NCBI GenBank assembly: GCA_028821575.1
Contig: JAPPFW010000042.1
Location: 1 to 64,000, forward strand
DNA: 64,000 bases
DNA from: a bacterium
GTDB taxonomy: Bacteria > Actinomycetota > Acidimicrobiia > Spongiisociales > Spongiisociaceae
Direction of reading: 5' to 3'
This document shows positions 26,776 to 35,475 of this stretch, piece after piece. The notes beneath the pieces were generated by a model. The model searched no databases, was not told the origin of the DNA, and was given only the letters and a program-made list of their open reading frames with translations. The translations under genes and the position numbers were made by a program. Every line of letters starts with the position of its first letter. The stretch's first letter is position 1.

Positions 26776-26958
26776 ACTGTCCCTGTACCGGGGAAGGGCG
26801 GTCCGCATCCTGGTCCAAGTGCGGCCCATGGTCGCGTCGTTTCTGGCTCTCTACCCGGGCTGGCGGGGAGCACCTTGATGACCATCCCGATGGTGATCGT
26901 CTTCCTCGTGATGCAGCGGCACCTCGTCGCAGGCCTGACGGAGGGCTTCAGGACCTGA
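26776..26958 (+). pseudogene. Internally deleted remnant of a MalG-type permease gene
   Basis: The first 80 bases translate as SLYRGRAVRILVQV and FLALYP, matching residues about 22-46 of the permease at 24670 (VSVYRRRAVRILIQA...LVALYP). The sequence then jumps, with a frame change at about 26860, to LAGSTLMTIPMVIVFLVMQR and ends LTEGFRT-stop, matching that permease's last 33 residues (LTEGFKT). Roughly 650 bp are missing. Nucleotide differences are spread throughout, so it is an old or paralogous copy, not a fresh duplication. It lies 50 bp after the sterol methyltransferase stop. Confidence 0.85.
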
Positions 26959-26992
26959 ATCCGGACTACTGACCACGGGTTCAGACGGCGGG

Positions 26993-28324
26993 TTACACGT
27001 CGAAGTAGGAGACCGGACTCGTACCCACTCCCATTAACCGTTGGTAGGTTTGGACGACCTGCCGCTCGGTCCTGCTCGCCAGGAGATCGGCCGCCAACCG
27101 CTGCGAACTGTCCCCACTGTCACGTCGATCCTGGATAGCCTGTGGAAGCAGGGCCCGATCACGATGTTTCTTGCTTCCGATCACCTCGACGTAGATACTG
27201 AACAGCGTCTCGAGCATCCGGCGTTGACCAGCTCGGATGCTAACAACCCTCGGATGCTGGATGACGTAGTGCTTCGTCAGCGCCTTCAGCAGTTTGACGT
27301 CGAGTTCGGCTTCCTCGTCAATCTTGACCAGGCGTTCGTCCTTGCCCTTCGGCTCGCGTAGCGATATTGCATTGATGAATCTCGTTATGAGGGCCGACGC
27401 GGCAGTCCGTAGCGCCTCCCGCTGCTGCCTTCTGCCATCGAACGGAGCATCAAGGGGTAGGAAGTAGGGGTCTATCAGAGACACCAGCCCCTCCTCCACC
27501 TTGGTGAGGTCTTCGGTTAGATCCCGCTCCTCTTCCTGCAATACCTCGGCAACCCGCTTTATCTCCGGGGTCTTGAGGCCACTTGAGCCGTCGGAGCCTC
27601 GCGCATTGAGCCTTTCGAGTGGGATCAGGCCCGCACGGTAGAAATCCTCAAGATCATGGACGGCATAGGTGATGTCGTCGGCCCAATCCATCAACTCAGC
27701 CTCGACGCTTCTCCGTTCCTCGCGAGGGTCTTCGCTGTCCCGCGCCCACTCGAAGCAGTCTCCATCCTCCCGGTAGGCCCCCCACTTGTCATCGTTCACC
27801 GCGGTCTTCTCCCATGGCCACGGATACTTGAGGATGGCGTTGAGCGACGCCCGTGTGAGGTCAAGGCCAGGAGGTTCTTGTTCCGAATAGCGGACAGCCA
27901 GCCTCGTAACGATCCGGAAGGACTGTGGGTTCCCCTCGAATCCCTCATCAAGACCACTATCACGCATCGCCCTGCTGATCGCTGCCTCACCACCATGGCC
28001 GAATGGCGGGTGACCGAGGTCATGAGCAAGGCCGGCCGTCTCCACGACATCGGGATCCGGCCCTCCGCACGCCTTCAACAGATCGCTAGAGGACTTCTGG
28101 ATGATGCTCTCAGCCATCCGGCGTCCCACCTGTGCCACCTTGAGGGAGTGCGTCAGACGGTTGTGGAATACATCGCCTTCGGTTGCAGACACGACCTGTG
28201 TGACTCCACTGAGACGACGGAATTCGTCTGAGTAGAGAACGCGATCGCGGTCACGCTGGAATTCGCTTCGGTATTCGCCTTCTTTCCGCCGGGATCCCGA
28301 GTACCGCTCTGACCCTCCTCTCAT
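26993..28324 (-). CDS. dgt: dGTP triphosphohydrolase-like HD enzyme
   Basis: 443-aa HD-domain protein of the dGTPase family, which hydrolyses dNTPs to nucleosides and triphosphate. HNRLTHSLKVAQVGR (54-68) and AHDLGHPPFGHGGE (100-113) give the metal ligands His59 and His101-Asp102, and EGNPQSFRIVTRL is the conserved downstream helix. The length suits bacterial dGTPases (about 420-500 aa). It is translationally coupled to a small upstream gene by an ATGA overlap. Roles in dNTP balance or antiphage defence are known for the family; which applies here is not evident. Confidence 0.9.
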   Translation of the reverse strand: MRGGSERYSGSRRKEGEYRSEFQRDRDRVLYSDEFRRLSGVTQVVSATEGDVFHNRLTHSLKVAQVGRRMAESIIQKSSSDLLKACGGPDPDVVETAGLAHDLGHPPFGHGGEAAISRAMRDSGLDEGFEGNPQSFRIVTRLAVRYSEQEPPGLDLTRASLNAILKYPWPWEKTAVNDDKWGAYREDGDCFEWARDSEDPREERRSVEAELMDWADDITYAVHDLEDFYRAGLIPLERLNARGSDGSSGLKTPEIKRVAEVLQEEERDLTEDLTKVEEGLVSLIDPYFLPLDAPFDGRRQQREALRTAASALITRFINAISLREPKGKDERLVKIDEEAELDVKLLKALTKHYVIQHPRVVSIRAGQRRMLETLFSIYVEVIGSKKHRDRALLPQAIQDRRDSGDSSQRLAADLLASRTERQVVQTYQRLMGVGTSPVSYFDV

Positions 28325-28575
28325 CGACGGACTAGACGAATGCCTTCAATGCTCGTGTCAAGGCTCCCGCGGCTCACGAGCTCCAAAACGGCGATAGAAA
28401 CCTGCGCGTGGCTGAAGTGCGGATCATTGAGGCGACGCATCACCTCTTTCACGTTCGAAATCATCTCTTCGTCCTCGAAGAGCCTCAGCACTCGCTGCCT
28501 GCGCTCCCGGCGTGCGGCCATCACCTGCATGATTCGTTGCCTGCGGTCATCGCGTCTCGTCGCAGTTTGCTCCAT
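28321..28575 (-). CDS. Small basic protein coupled to dGTPase (winged-helix-like)
   Basis: 84-aa protein, unrecognised. The first 30 residues are very Arg-rich and helical (TRRDDRRQRIMQVMAARRER), followed by a compact domain (SNVKEVMRRLNDP, SHAQVSIAVLELVSRGSLD) whose helix pattern and terminal beta-hairpin resemble a winged helix. The ATG is preceded by GGGGAGGGGAGAG, a strong ribosome-binding site. It overlaps dgt by 4 bp. It may regulate the operon through the palindrome at 28600-28615, or bind the enzyme. Both ideas are inference. Confidence 0.7.
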   Translation of the reverse strand: MEQTATRRDDRRQRIMQVMAARRERRQRVLRLFEDEEMISNVKEVMRRLNDPHFSHAQVSIAVLELVSRGSLDTSIEGIRLVRR

Positions 28576-28599
28576 CGCTCTCCCCTCCCCTAGATTGAA

Positions 28600-28615
28600 C
28601 TTACGTCAGTGTAAG
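28600..28615. promoter_or_regulatory. CTTAC-N6-GTAAG palindrome in the dgt promoter region
   Basis: Perfect 5-bp inverted repeat with a 6-bp spacer, 25 bp upstream of the start of the small gene preceding dgt, in an AT-rich patch. Its position suits an operator for an autoregulator, and the small basic protein encoded first in the operon is a candidate. Confidence 0.4.
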
Positions 28616-28669
28616 TAATAGTACGCGGGTGTGACAGCCCCGGGTCGGGGTAGCTGGGGCCCGATGTTC

Positions 28670-29197
28670 CTAGCTTCGCTCGATGACGCCGCAGGCTACG
28701 CGATCGCCAGCCCCCGGTTCCGCGCCGTAGCTGTCGGGTTTGGCGTGGATGATGATCGCCGAGCCGTCGGCGTCGAAGAGGGATCCGTCGGCCTCAGCCG
28801 CGAGGGAAACTCGGTCGGCGAAGTAATCGGCGCGTGCGATGCCGTCGTCGCTGGCGTGGATGTTCGGCAGGTCTCCCGGATGCCAGCTCTCCCCGTGCAT
28901 GAAGCCGTGGCCCTCGTCGTCGGGATCGAAATGGCCTCCGGCCGCCGAGAAGTCCGGGGTGCAGGCACCGACACCATGGATATGGAATCCGTGTGGTCCG
29001 GGGGCCAGTCCGCTCACCTCGGCAGAGATCAGAACACCGTTGGGTCCTTGCGTGAAGACCACCTCGCCCATCGCATCGCCATCAGGCCCCGACATCGCCG
29101 CAACGGCCGTCCGGCCCACCGCGCTCGTTTCCTCCCGGCACGCCGCCAAGCCGACTACGACCACCAACCCCAACACAGACACAGCAATACGTCGCAT
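28670..29197 (-). CDS. sodC: Cu/Zn superoxide dismutase, lipoprotein
   Basis: 175-aa SodC that dismutates superoxide outside the cytoplasm. Signal peptide with lipobox LAAC (Cys20). Copper and zinc ligands include GFHIHG (His72, His74), His89 in AAGGHFDP and His151 in IIHAKPDSY. The family signature PGAGDRVACGVIE holds Cys169, which should pair with Cys79. It appears monocistronic, with AAAGGA upstream of the ATG. An extracytoplasmic SOD points to an oxic habitat with external superoxide. Confidence 0.95.
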   Translation of the reverse strand: MRRIAVSVLGLVVVVGLAACREETSAVGRTAVAAMSGPDGDAMGEVVFTQGPNGVLISAEVSGLAPGPHGFHIHGVGACTPDFSAAGGHFDPDDEGHGFMHGESWHPGDLPNIHASDDGIARADYFADRVSLAAEADGSLFDADGSAIIIHAKPDSYGAEPGAGDRVACGVIERS

Positions 29198-29277
29198 AAT
29201 AATTCGAGTCCTTTCTTATCCTAAAGTCCCTTTCTACAAGGACTGTGCTCCTTCCGTGGCCCTTACTTCCCGAAGCT

Positions 29278-30249
29278 CTAGGCACACCTGAGATCGTCCG
29301 GATCCCAGCGGAAGGAGACCGGGGGCTCACGGGAGATCCGCTCCCGGGTTTCGAGCCACATGTCCCGCCAAATGAGGGGGTCAACCACGACGGAGTCCGG
29401 ATCTGCCTGGCTGCGGGCCACGAAGCTGGGTGCCCAATCCCTGCCGGTAGGCGCCCCGACCGGCGAGTAACGCAGGTCGAAGCTCCACCGCAGTTCGTCG
29501 CTCAGGTTGGGCAGGGACGAGTGAACGGTACGCCGGTGCATGAACAGGACATCGCCCGGCTCCATCTCCAGCGGCACCGCTCCCGGCGGGACCCGTTCCT
29601 CCGGGATGTGCAGACCCTTGGTCTCGGGTGTATCCAGGCAGTGAAGGATGAGCTCACCTCGATGGCTCCCCGGGACGACGAGTAGGCACCCTGTCTCAAG
29701 GGTGGCCTCGGTCAACGGTATCCAGACCGTGAGGATGTCGGTTTCGTCGCCGGCCTCGTGCACCACGCTCTGATCCTGGTGCCAGACGGTCCGGGAGATC
29801 ATCGTGTTGAAGTAGAGATCCTCCGGCACGAGGTGCTGGGGCGGTTTCATCCGGGCGTGCTGGACGGGATGCACCAGGATCTCGGGTCCGACGAAGGTCT
29901 CCACCGCATCCAGCAGTTTCTCGTTGGCCAGCAGACCGAACACGGCCGGACCGAGATGGATGGGCGTCTCGGGCGTGGTACGGGCACCGGGCAGGCAGAT
30001 GTCGGTGTGCGCGAAGACCTGCCCGCGACTCTCGACGGCAAGACGGATCACCCGGCGACCGAGTGGAAGGTCCGGGTAGCAATCCGATACGACCCCATCC
30101 GCCTCCATCCGGGCGGACACATCGTCGATGAGTTGGTCGTACTCCTCGAACAACGGGAGGAGGTCCTGGTCAGGGTCGAGGAGGTTTTTCCAGACCAGGT
30201 AGCCGACCTCGTCGAGAACCTGTCTCCGGGATGTCTCGGTGACGTTCAC
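29278..30249 (-). CDS. Phytanoyl-CoA dioxygenase (PhyH) family protein
   Basis: 323-aa Fe(II)/2-oxoglutarate-dependent hydroxylase. The facial triad is WHQDQS (His-x-Asp, about residues 162-166) and the distal His in HRRTVHSSLPNLS. Arg in LRWSFDLRY is the likely 2-oxoglutarate anchor. PhyH-like enzymes hydroxylate diverse substrates, including ectoine, phosphonates and lipid side chains; the substrate here is not evident. It stands alone, with unassigned sequence upstream. Confidence 0.87.
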   Translation of the reverse strand: MNVTETSRRQVLDEVGYLVWKNLLDPDQDLLPLFEEYDQLIDDVSARMEADGVVSDCYPDLPLGRRVIRLAVESRGQVFAHTDICLPGARTTPETPIHLGPAVFGLLANEKLLDAVETFVGPEILVHPVQHARMKPPQHLVPEDLYFNTMISRTVWHQDQSVVHEAGDETDILTVWIPLTEATLETGCLLVVPGSHRGELILHCLDTPETKGLHIPEERVPPGAVPLEMEPGDVLFMHRRTVHSSLPNLSDELRWSFDLRYSPVGAPTGRDWAPSFVARSQADPDSVVVDPLIWRDMWLETRERISREPPVSFRWDPDDLRCA

Positions 30250-30802
30250 ATAGCCTCCAACAATCTCCCAGGCACCGTAACACGCGAAGCCCGCGGGCGG
30301 TACACGCCCCGCCGCAGTCCGTACGGATCGTAATGAGAAGCGGCGGAGACCGGCGAGCGCAGGGCGCGAAAAGACGGCTCACTCAAGGCGGTTGACCTTG
30401 TAGCTGTCTCAACGCACTATGGGTGGTAGCCAAACACCGGTGCGGTCCGAACCCGACGTCATTCGACCGCCATAGGGATCATCAAGCTCGGAACGAAGGC
30501 TCCACTCGGAGACCGCGCCAGGACGCGCCCCGAGCCCAGGCAAGGTGGTGGTTGGGGGAGGGCCCTACGGGTAGGCAGGCAGTGACGTTTTTCGCGATCT
30601 GGTGGTCTCCGTCGCGACAGTTCCATGAGCAGCGGCTGCGGACCAGTACGGATCGGGCGGTTTCGGGCCGAGCCTGCACTTTGCGGATCGCTCCCATGTG
30701 GGCGAACCCATGACTCTCCAGCACCCGTTGGATAAGCAACCGCAAGCTACACTCCGCCACGGCGGTTCGGCTTCGTAGAGGATCCGGATCGGCTTCGGCC
30801 TC
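30250..30802. other. Unassigned 553-bp intergenic stretch
   Basis: No convincing gene. A minus-strand frame (about 30490-30800) reads LLIQRVLESHGFAHMGAIRK and then NCRDGDHQIAKNVTAC, which has a protein-like composition but no start, ribosome-binding site or family I recognise. It may be a decayed gene. The rest carries the upstream regions of the PhyH gene and the FAD oxidoreductase gene. Confidence 0.4.
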
Positions 30803-32314
30803 GTGCCTCCCGAGAGGGTCGCCAACTTGATTCCATCCTCCACAGCCCGGCATCTCGACTCTTACCTGCAAGACCGGCGCACCGTCGACGTGCTGGTCGT
30901 AGGAGGGGGAACGGCCGGGTTCGTCGCAGCCGTCGCCGCGGCCCGGAACGGCGCGAGGACCGTGCTTGCCGAGTACCTTCCGTTCCTTGGAGGAACCCAT
31001 GGCGGCGGGGCGATGGTCATGGGAACGATCGGGTTCCGACCGACCGGGGAGAGCAGTCACCGGGTGGAGGCGGAAGGCCAACTCATGGTGGGCGGCATCC
31101 CCTTGGAGTACTACGACCGGATGCTGGCGGCGCGAGCCACGTCGGGGGATCCGGGCGATCCCAGCAACGCCTGGCCGAAGGACCTGGAGATCAGCAAGGT
31201 CGTCATAGAGGAGATGGTTGCCGAGGCCGGGGCGGACATCTGGTTCATGACCCAGTTGGTTGATGTCATCGTCGACGACGGCGCCGTGGTGGGCGCGCTG
31301 GTGACCAGGGGGGGCGGGTTGGTCCGTGTCGACACCGGGATCATCATCGACGCCAGCGGTGACGGAATCGCCGCGGTCCAGGCCGGCGCCGAATACGAGG
31401 TGGGAAGGCCCAGCGATAACAAGGCCGAGGCCGCCACCCTCTACTTCGAGATGGCCGGGATCGAACTCGGGCGCCTGCTCGATCACCTGGCGGACCATCC
31501 CGAGGACATCAGCCACCACCACCGAAACCGGGGGGTCTCGGCCGCCACCCTGCGACGCGACTGGGAGGCCGGCGGACCCTTCGTGGTCCGTCTCGGTGTC
31601 AACTACGCCGCTGGGAGGGAGGCCGGGCTCCTCCCCACGCCGGTCGGTGCGGAGCACTCCGCCCATACCGACCCCAGCCTGGGGACCTTCTGGATGCATT
31701 GGCGGGACGGGCAGTGGGTGGCCTCGTCGTTCTCCGTCAACATGGACACCACCTACGGTCTCGACCCGAGGGACCGCGACGCTTACGACGACGCCCTGGT
31801 GGCGACCCGCCGGTTCGTGCTGGACATAGTGCGCTACTACCAGGCCAACGCTCCCGGCTTCGAGAACGCATACCTGTTGAGGTTCGCCACGTTGCTCGGG
31901 GTCCGGGAGGGTCCGCGCATCCTCGGCCGGTACCTGCTCACGGCGGATGATGTGGCTTCTGCTTCCGACTTCCCAGACGCCGTAGGGCGGTGCGGAGTGA
32001 GGGTGGATATCCATCCAGAGGATCCGGGAGGGAGGGAGTTCCTCCTCACCGATGTGGGCGGGGACCGCGGCTGGTACCAGATTCCCTACCGGGCGCTGGT
32101 CGCCGCCGATCTCGACGGCGTGATGATGGCCGGGCGGAACATCTCGGCGGACCATGTCGCCCACGGATCGGCCCGCCACCAGGTTACCTGTATGATGATC
32201 GGCCAGGCAGCAGGGACCGCCGCCGCCATCGCGGCCCGCCACGGCGTACCGCCCCACGACATCGACATCGTGCTGCTTCAATCCACGTTGCGGTCCCAGG
32301 GAGCGATCATATGA
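30803..32314 (+). CDS. FAD-dependent oxidoreductase (FAD_oxidored family)
   Basis: 503-aa flavoprotein with DVLVVGGGTAGFVAAVAAA (about residues 28-46) as the FAD motif and the conserved GGTHGGGAMVMGTIGF region after it. The C-terminal segment GVMMAGRNISADHVAHGSAR is typical of the family. Members oxidise organic acids or act in sugar and glycoside catabolism; the substrate is unknown. It begins a same-strand run with two SDRs and two enolase-superfamily enzymes. The GTG start is tentative. Confidence 0.85.
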   Translation: MPPERVANLIPSSTARHLDSYLQDRRTVDVLVVGGGTAGFVAAVAAARNGARTVLAEYLPFLGGTHGGGAMVMGTIGFRPTGESSHRVEAEGQLMVGGIPLEYYDRMLAARATSGDPGDPSNAWPKDLEISKVVIEEMVAEAGADIWFMTQLVDVIVDDGAVVGALVTRGGGLVRVDTGIIIDASGDGIAAVQAGAEYEVGRPSDNKAEAATLYFEMAGIELGRLLDHLADHPEDISHHHRNRGVSAATLRRDWEAGGPFVVRLGVNYAAGREAGLLPTPVGAEHSAHTDPSLGTFWMHWRDGQWVASSFSVNMDTTYGLDPRDRDAYDDALVATRRFVLDIVRYYQANAPGFENAYLLRFATLLGVREGPRILGRYLLTADDVASASDFPDAVGRCGVRVDIHPEDPGGREFLLTDVGGDRGWYQIPYRALVAADLDGVMMAGRNISADHVAHGSARHQVTCMMIGQAAGTAAAIAARHGVPPHDIDIVLLQSTLRSQGAII

Positions 32315-32345
32315 ACCGTTACAGCAACGGGGACGGGAAGTCCTG

Positions 32346-33146
32346 GTGCTCGGTGACCTGAGCGGAAGAACCGCGGTCGTCACAGGGGCCGGAGGCGGCC
32401 TCGGTCGGGCAATGGCCCTTGCGCTTTCCGAGTACGGGGCCTGGGTCGCGGTCACCGACCTGCACGAGCACCGGGCCAGGGAAACGGCCGACCTTCTGGC
32501 GGGCGATCCGCTGGCGCTCGAACTGGACGTGACCTCGCTGGAGTCCGTGACGGCTGGTGCCGAGACCGTGCTCGAGGACTTGGGACCGCCCGACATCCTC
32601 ATCAACAACGCCGGCATCGCATCCGCCACGGTCGGGCGGGAGGGCGCCCCCGACCGCGACGAGGACTGGACGGCGGTCCTCCTGGTGAACATCCAGGGCA
32701 CGGTGCGCTCCTGCGAGGCCTTCCTCCCCGCGATGAAGGAGAACAGGCGGGGCAAGATCATCAACGTCGGCTCGATGGCCGGGCATGCCGCCCGCCAGAT
32801 CGGCGGCGCCTACGCCACCAGCAAGGCTGCCATCCTCCGGTATACGAAGGGCCTCGCGGTCGAGGTGGCCCCCTTCGGGATCAACGTCAACGCGGTGTGT
32901 CCCGGTGCGGTCTGGACCCCGCTCCAGGAACGGGGCATCGCCTATCGCCAGAGCCAGGATCCCGAACTCGCCGCCAGGGACCCGTACGAGATCTTCACCG
33001 CCAACTACGCCCGGACGATCCCTCTCGGGCGGCCGCAGACCGCCGAGGAGGTCTCCGCGGCGGTTGTCTTCCTGGCTTCGAGCGCCGCCGACAGCATCAC
33101 GGGGCAGTGCCTGCACGTGGACGGCGGCGCCATCCTCCGCGACTGA
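32346..33146 (+). CDS. Short-chain dehydrogenase/reductase (SDR)
   Basis: 266-aa classical SDR. The NAD(P) motif is TGAGGGLGRA near residue 14, with NNAGIA and the catalytic YATSK with a preceding Ser in NVGSMAG. The ending HVDGGAILRD is characteristic. It likely oxidises a sugar, polyol or hydroxyacid in the pathway that includes the adjacent enolase-superfamily enzymes. The start is GTG 32346. Confidence 0.9.
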   Translation: MLGDLSGRTAVVTGAGGGLGRAMALALSEYGAWVAVTDLHEHRARETADLLAGDPLALELDVTSLESVTAGAETVLEDLGPPDILINNAGIASATVGREGAPDRDEDWTAVLLVNIQGTVRSCEAFLPAMKENRRGKIINVGSMAGHAARQIGGAYATSKAAILRYTKGLAVEVAPFGINVNAVCPGAVWTPLQERGIAYRQSQDPELAARDPYEIFTANYARTIPLGRPQTAEEVSAAVVFLASSAADSITGQCLHVDGGAILRD

Positions 33147-33183
33147 CCATGGGCGGTATTAAGAACATGGCGCGGGACATCCG

Positions 33184-34305
33184 ATGAGAACGGTCGGTAT
33201 CAGGTTCTCGTCGTACCGATGGCAGCGTCCCCGGCCGATCCACAACGGGCTCTTCACCTACTCGGAGGCGTGTGTCGGTCTCGTCGAGATCGACACCGAC
33301 GAGGGCGTCACCGGATACGGCCTGACCACCGATCCGCTGATCGGCAACGGGAACCTGATCATCTCCGAGACCATCCGCACACTCGCGCCGGTGATCCTCG
33401 GACGGAACCCGCTGCGAAACGAGCTGATCTGGGACGACCTGTGGCAGCCCAAGCTGATCGGGCGCCGCGGCCTCACCACCCGGGCGATCAGCGCCGTGGA
33501 CATCGCCCTGTGGGACATCAAGGCCAAGGCGGCCGGACTCCCGCTCCATGTACTGCTGGGCGGTTACCGCGAGCGGATCCCCGGTTACGTGGCGGGCGGC
33601 TACTACGAGGAAGGCAAGGGCATCGACGAGTTGCAGGAGGAGGTCTCCGGGTACGTGACGCTCGGCGCGAGAGCGATCAAGATGAAGATCGGAGGCATGC
33701 GCATCCGCGAGGACGTGGAGCGGGTGGCCGCGGTGCGGGACGCTCTGGGTCCCGACATCGACATCCTGCTCGACGCCAACGGCGCGTACTCCGTGTTCGA
33801 CGCGGTCAAGGTCGCCCGTGCCTTGGAGCCATTCGACATCTTCTGGTTCGAGGAGCCCATCCACCCTGAGGACTACGACGGCCTGGCCCGCGTGGCCGGA
33901 AGCACCACGATCCCCATCGCAGCCGGCGAGAACGAATACACGAAACACGGTTTCAGGGACCTCATTGAGCGGACCGGCGTGAGCATCCTCAACGCCGACG
34001 CCCAGATCCTGGGCGGGATCACCGAGTTCATGAAGGTTGCCGCCATCGCCCAGGCCCACAACGTCCCGATCGCCCCTCACGGCCACCAGCACATCCACAC
34101 ACCGCTGGTGGCGGCGATCCCGAACGGTCTGATAATCGAGTACTACCTGTCGTCTGTGGTGCCGGGAGCGACCGCAATGCTGCGCACGACGGTCGGCTTG
34201 GACAGCGACGGCTACGTAAGGCCTCTGCGGGACCTGGGCCTCGGCATCGTTATCGACCCCGACGTGCCGAGCGACCTGCACTTCGAGATACGGCTCCCGG
34301 CCTGA
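33184..34305 (+). CDS. Mandelate racemase/muconate lactonizing family enzyme 1
   Basis: 373-aa enolase-superfamily enzyme. The catalytic KxK is AIKMKIGG; metal ligands fall in LLDANGAYS, FEEPIHPEDY and AAGENEY; the general-base region is APHGHQHIH. These features fit acid-sugar dehydratases of the MR group, which remove water from an aldonate. It starts 37 bp after the SDR and is followed by a paralogue, so the two may act on different epimers. Confidence 0.9.
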   Translation: MRTVGIRFSSYRWQRPRPIHNGLFTYSEACVGLVEIDTDEGVTGYGLTTDPLIGNGNLIISETIRTLAPVILGRNPLRNELIWDDLWQPKLIGRRGLTTRAISAVDIALWDIKAKAAGLPLHVLLGGYRERIPGYVAGGYYEEGKGIDELQEEVSGYVTLGARAIKMKIGGMRIREDVERVAAVRDALGPDIDILLDANGAYSVFDAVKVARALEPFDIFWFEEPIHPEDYDGLARVAGSTTIPIAAGENEYTKHGFRDLIERTGVSILNADAQILGGITEFMKVAAIAQAHNVPIAPHGHQHIHTPLVAAIPNGLIIEYYLSSVVPGATAMLRTTVGLDSDGYVRPLRDLGLGIVIDPDVPSDLHFEIRLPA

Positions 34306-34338
34306 AGCGAGCTGTCTGGGACTGGCCGGAGATGGGAT

Positions 34339-35475
34339 GTGAGCATGGCTGACCGGATCGAACGCATCGAGGTGAGGACCGTGTCGGTTCCGCTGCCGAC
34401 GCCCGTGGCCTGGTCCAACGTGCAGGTCACCGAGCGCGAGTACGTGCTGGTGTGGATACGCACCGCCGACGGAGCCAGCGGCCTCGGCTTCACCGTCGGA
34501 TCCCGCTTCCGAGGAGGCGCGGCCGTTATCCGCTCGGCGATAGAGAACGCCCTGGGTCCGGTGATAGCCGGGCGGGACCCGACCGAGATCGAACGGCTGT
34601 GGGAGGACATGGCGTTCGAGACGTTGCTGCTGGGCGCCCGCGGAGCGGTCACCCGTGGCCTGTCCGCGGTCGACATCGCCCTGTGGGACCTGCTCGCCAA
34701 GCGGGCGGGACTCCCCCTGTGCGACATCCTGGGAAGGTACCGGCGACGGGTGCCCGCATACGCCAGCGGCGGGTACTACTACCACGACGACCAGGAGAGG
34801 GACCTCGAGAACCTGGAGGAGGAGGTGCGGCGCCATGTCGACCTGGGCTTCGGGGCCGTCAAGATCAAGATCGGCCGGCTCCCGATCCGGGACGACCTTC
34901 GGCGGGTAGAACGGGTGTTGGAAGCGGTCGGACCGGGCGTGAAGGTCGCGGTCGACTGCAACCACGCCTGGGCAGACGCTTCAAGCGCCATCCGCGACCT
35001 TCGGCTCCTGGACGACCTGGGGCTGTGGTGGATCGAGGAGCCGGTCCTGCCCGACCGGATGAAGGCCTCGGCGCGGATCGCGGCGGAACTCGCCACCCCC
35101 GTGGCCACCGGGGAGATCGAGGCCGGGCTCGCCTCCTTCCAGCGTCTGATCGACACCGGAGCCGCCGACGTCCTGCAACCCGACGCCACGGTCGTAGGAG
35201 GAGTCACGGAGTGGGTGAAGATCGCCCACGCCGCCCAAGCACAGGACATCGTCCTGGCTCCGCACTGGGTTCCGGACATTCACGTCCACCTCGGCGCGGC
35301 CACATCCAACGTGGAGGTGCTGGAGTACTTCCACACCGGAGTGGGAGTTCTCAACTTCGAGACCCTCCTCGAGGAGACCCTCGGGTTCGAGAACGGAGAA
35401 CTCCTGGTCCCACCCCGCCCCGGTCACGGGATACGGCTCGATCAGGACGCGGTAGACAGATTCGAGGTGAAATGA
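34339..35475 (+). CDS. Mandelate racemase/muconate lactonizing family enzyme 2
   Basis: 378-aa paralogue of the preceding enzyme. KxK is VKIKIGRL; metal ligands lie in AVDCNHAWA, WIEEPVLPD and ATGEIEAG; the base region is APHWVPDIHVH. In the last motif the HGHQH of the first enzyme is replaced by HWVPD, implying a different stereochemistry or substrate. The start is GTG 34339 or ATG 34345. It overlaps the next SDR gene (ATGATGA). Confidence 0.9.
   Translation: MSMADRIERIEVRTVSVPLPTPVAWSNVQVTEREYVLVWIRTADGASGLGFTVGSRFRGGAAVIRSAIENALGPVIAGRDPTEIERLWEDMAFETLLLGARGAVTRGLSAVDIALWDLLAKRAGLPLCDILGRYRRRVPAYASGGYYYHDDQERDLENLEEEVRRHVDLGFGAVKIKIGRLPIRDDLRRVERVLEAVGPGVKVAVDCNHAWADASSAIRDLRLLDDLGLWWIEEPVLPDRMKASARIAAELATPVATGEIEAGLASFQRLIDTGAADVLQPDATVVGGVTEWVKIAHAAQAQDIVLAPHWVPDIHVHLGAATSNVEVLEYFHTGVGVLNFETLLEETLGFENGELLVPPRPGHGIRLDQDAVDRFEVK

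Noticed and set aside
25561-26992. A larger sterol-synthesis cluster around the methyltransferase
   Set aside because: No squalene epoxidase, cyclase, CYP51 or reductase is encoded anywhere in the window.
30482-32764. Long minus-strand open frame (760 codons) opposite the FAD oxidoreductase and SDR genes
   Set aside because: It lies antiparallel to two well-supported genes, has a low-complexity Arg/Pro/Gly composition and no domain; GC-rich DNA produces such shadows.
34452-35471. Long upstream extension of the SDR frame beginning at 34452
   Set aside because: It overlaps the whole enolase-superfamily gene in another phase; the SDR fold begins only at 35472 with its own ribosome-binding site and coupled start.
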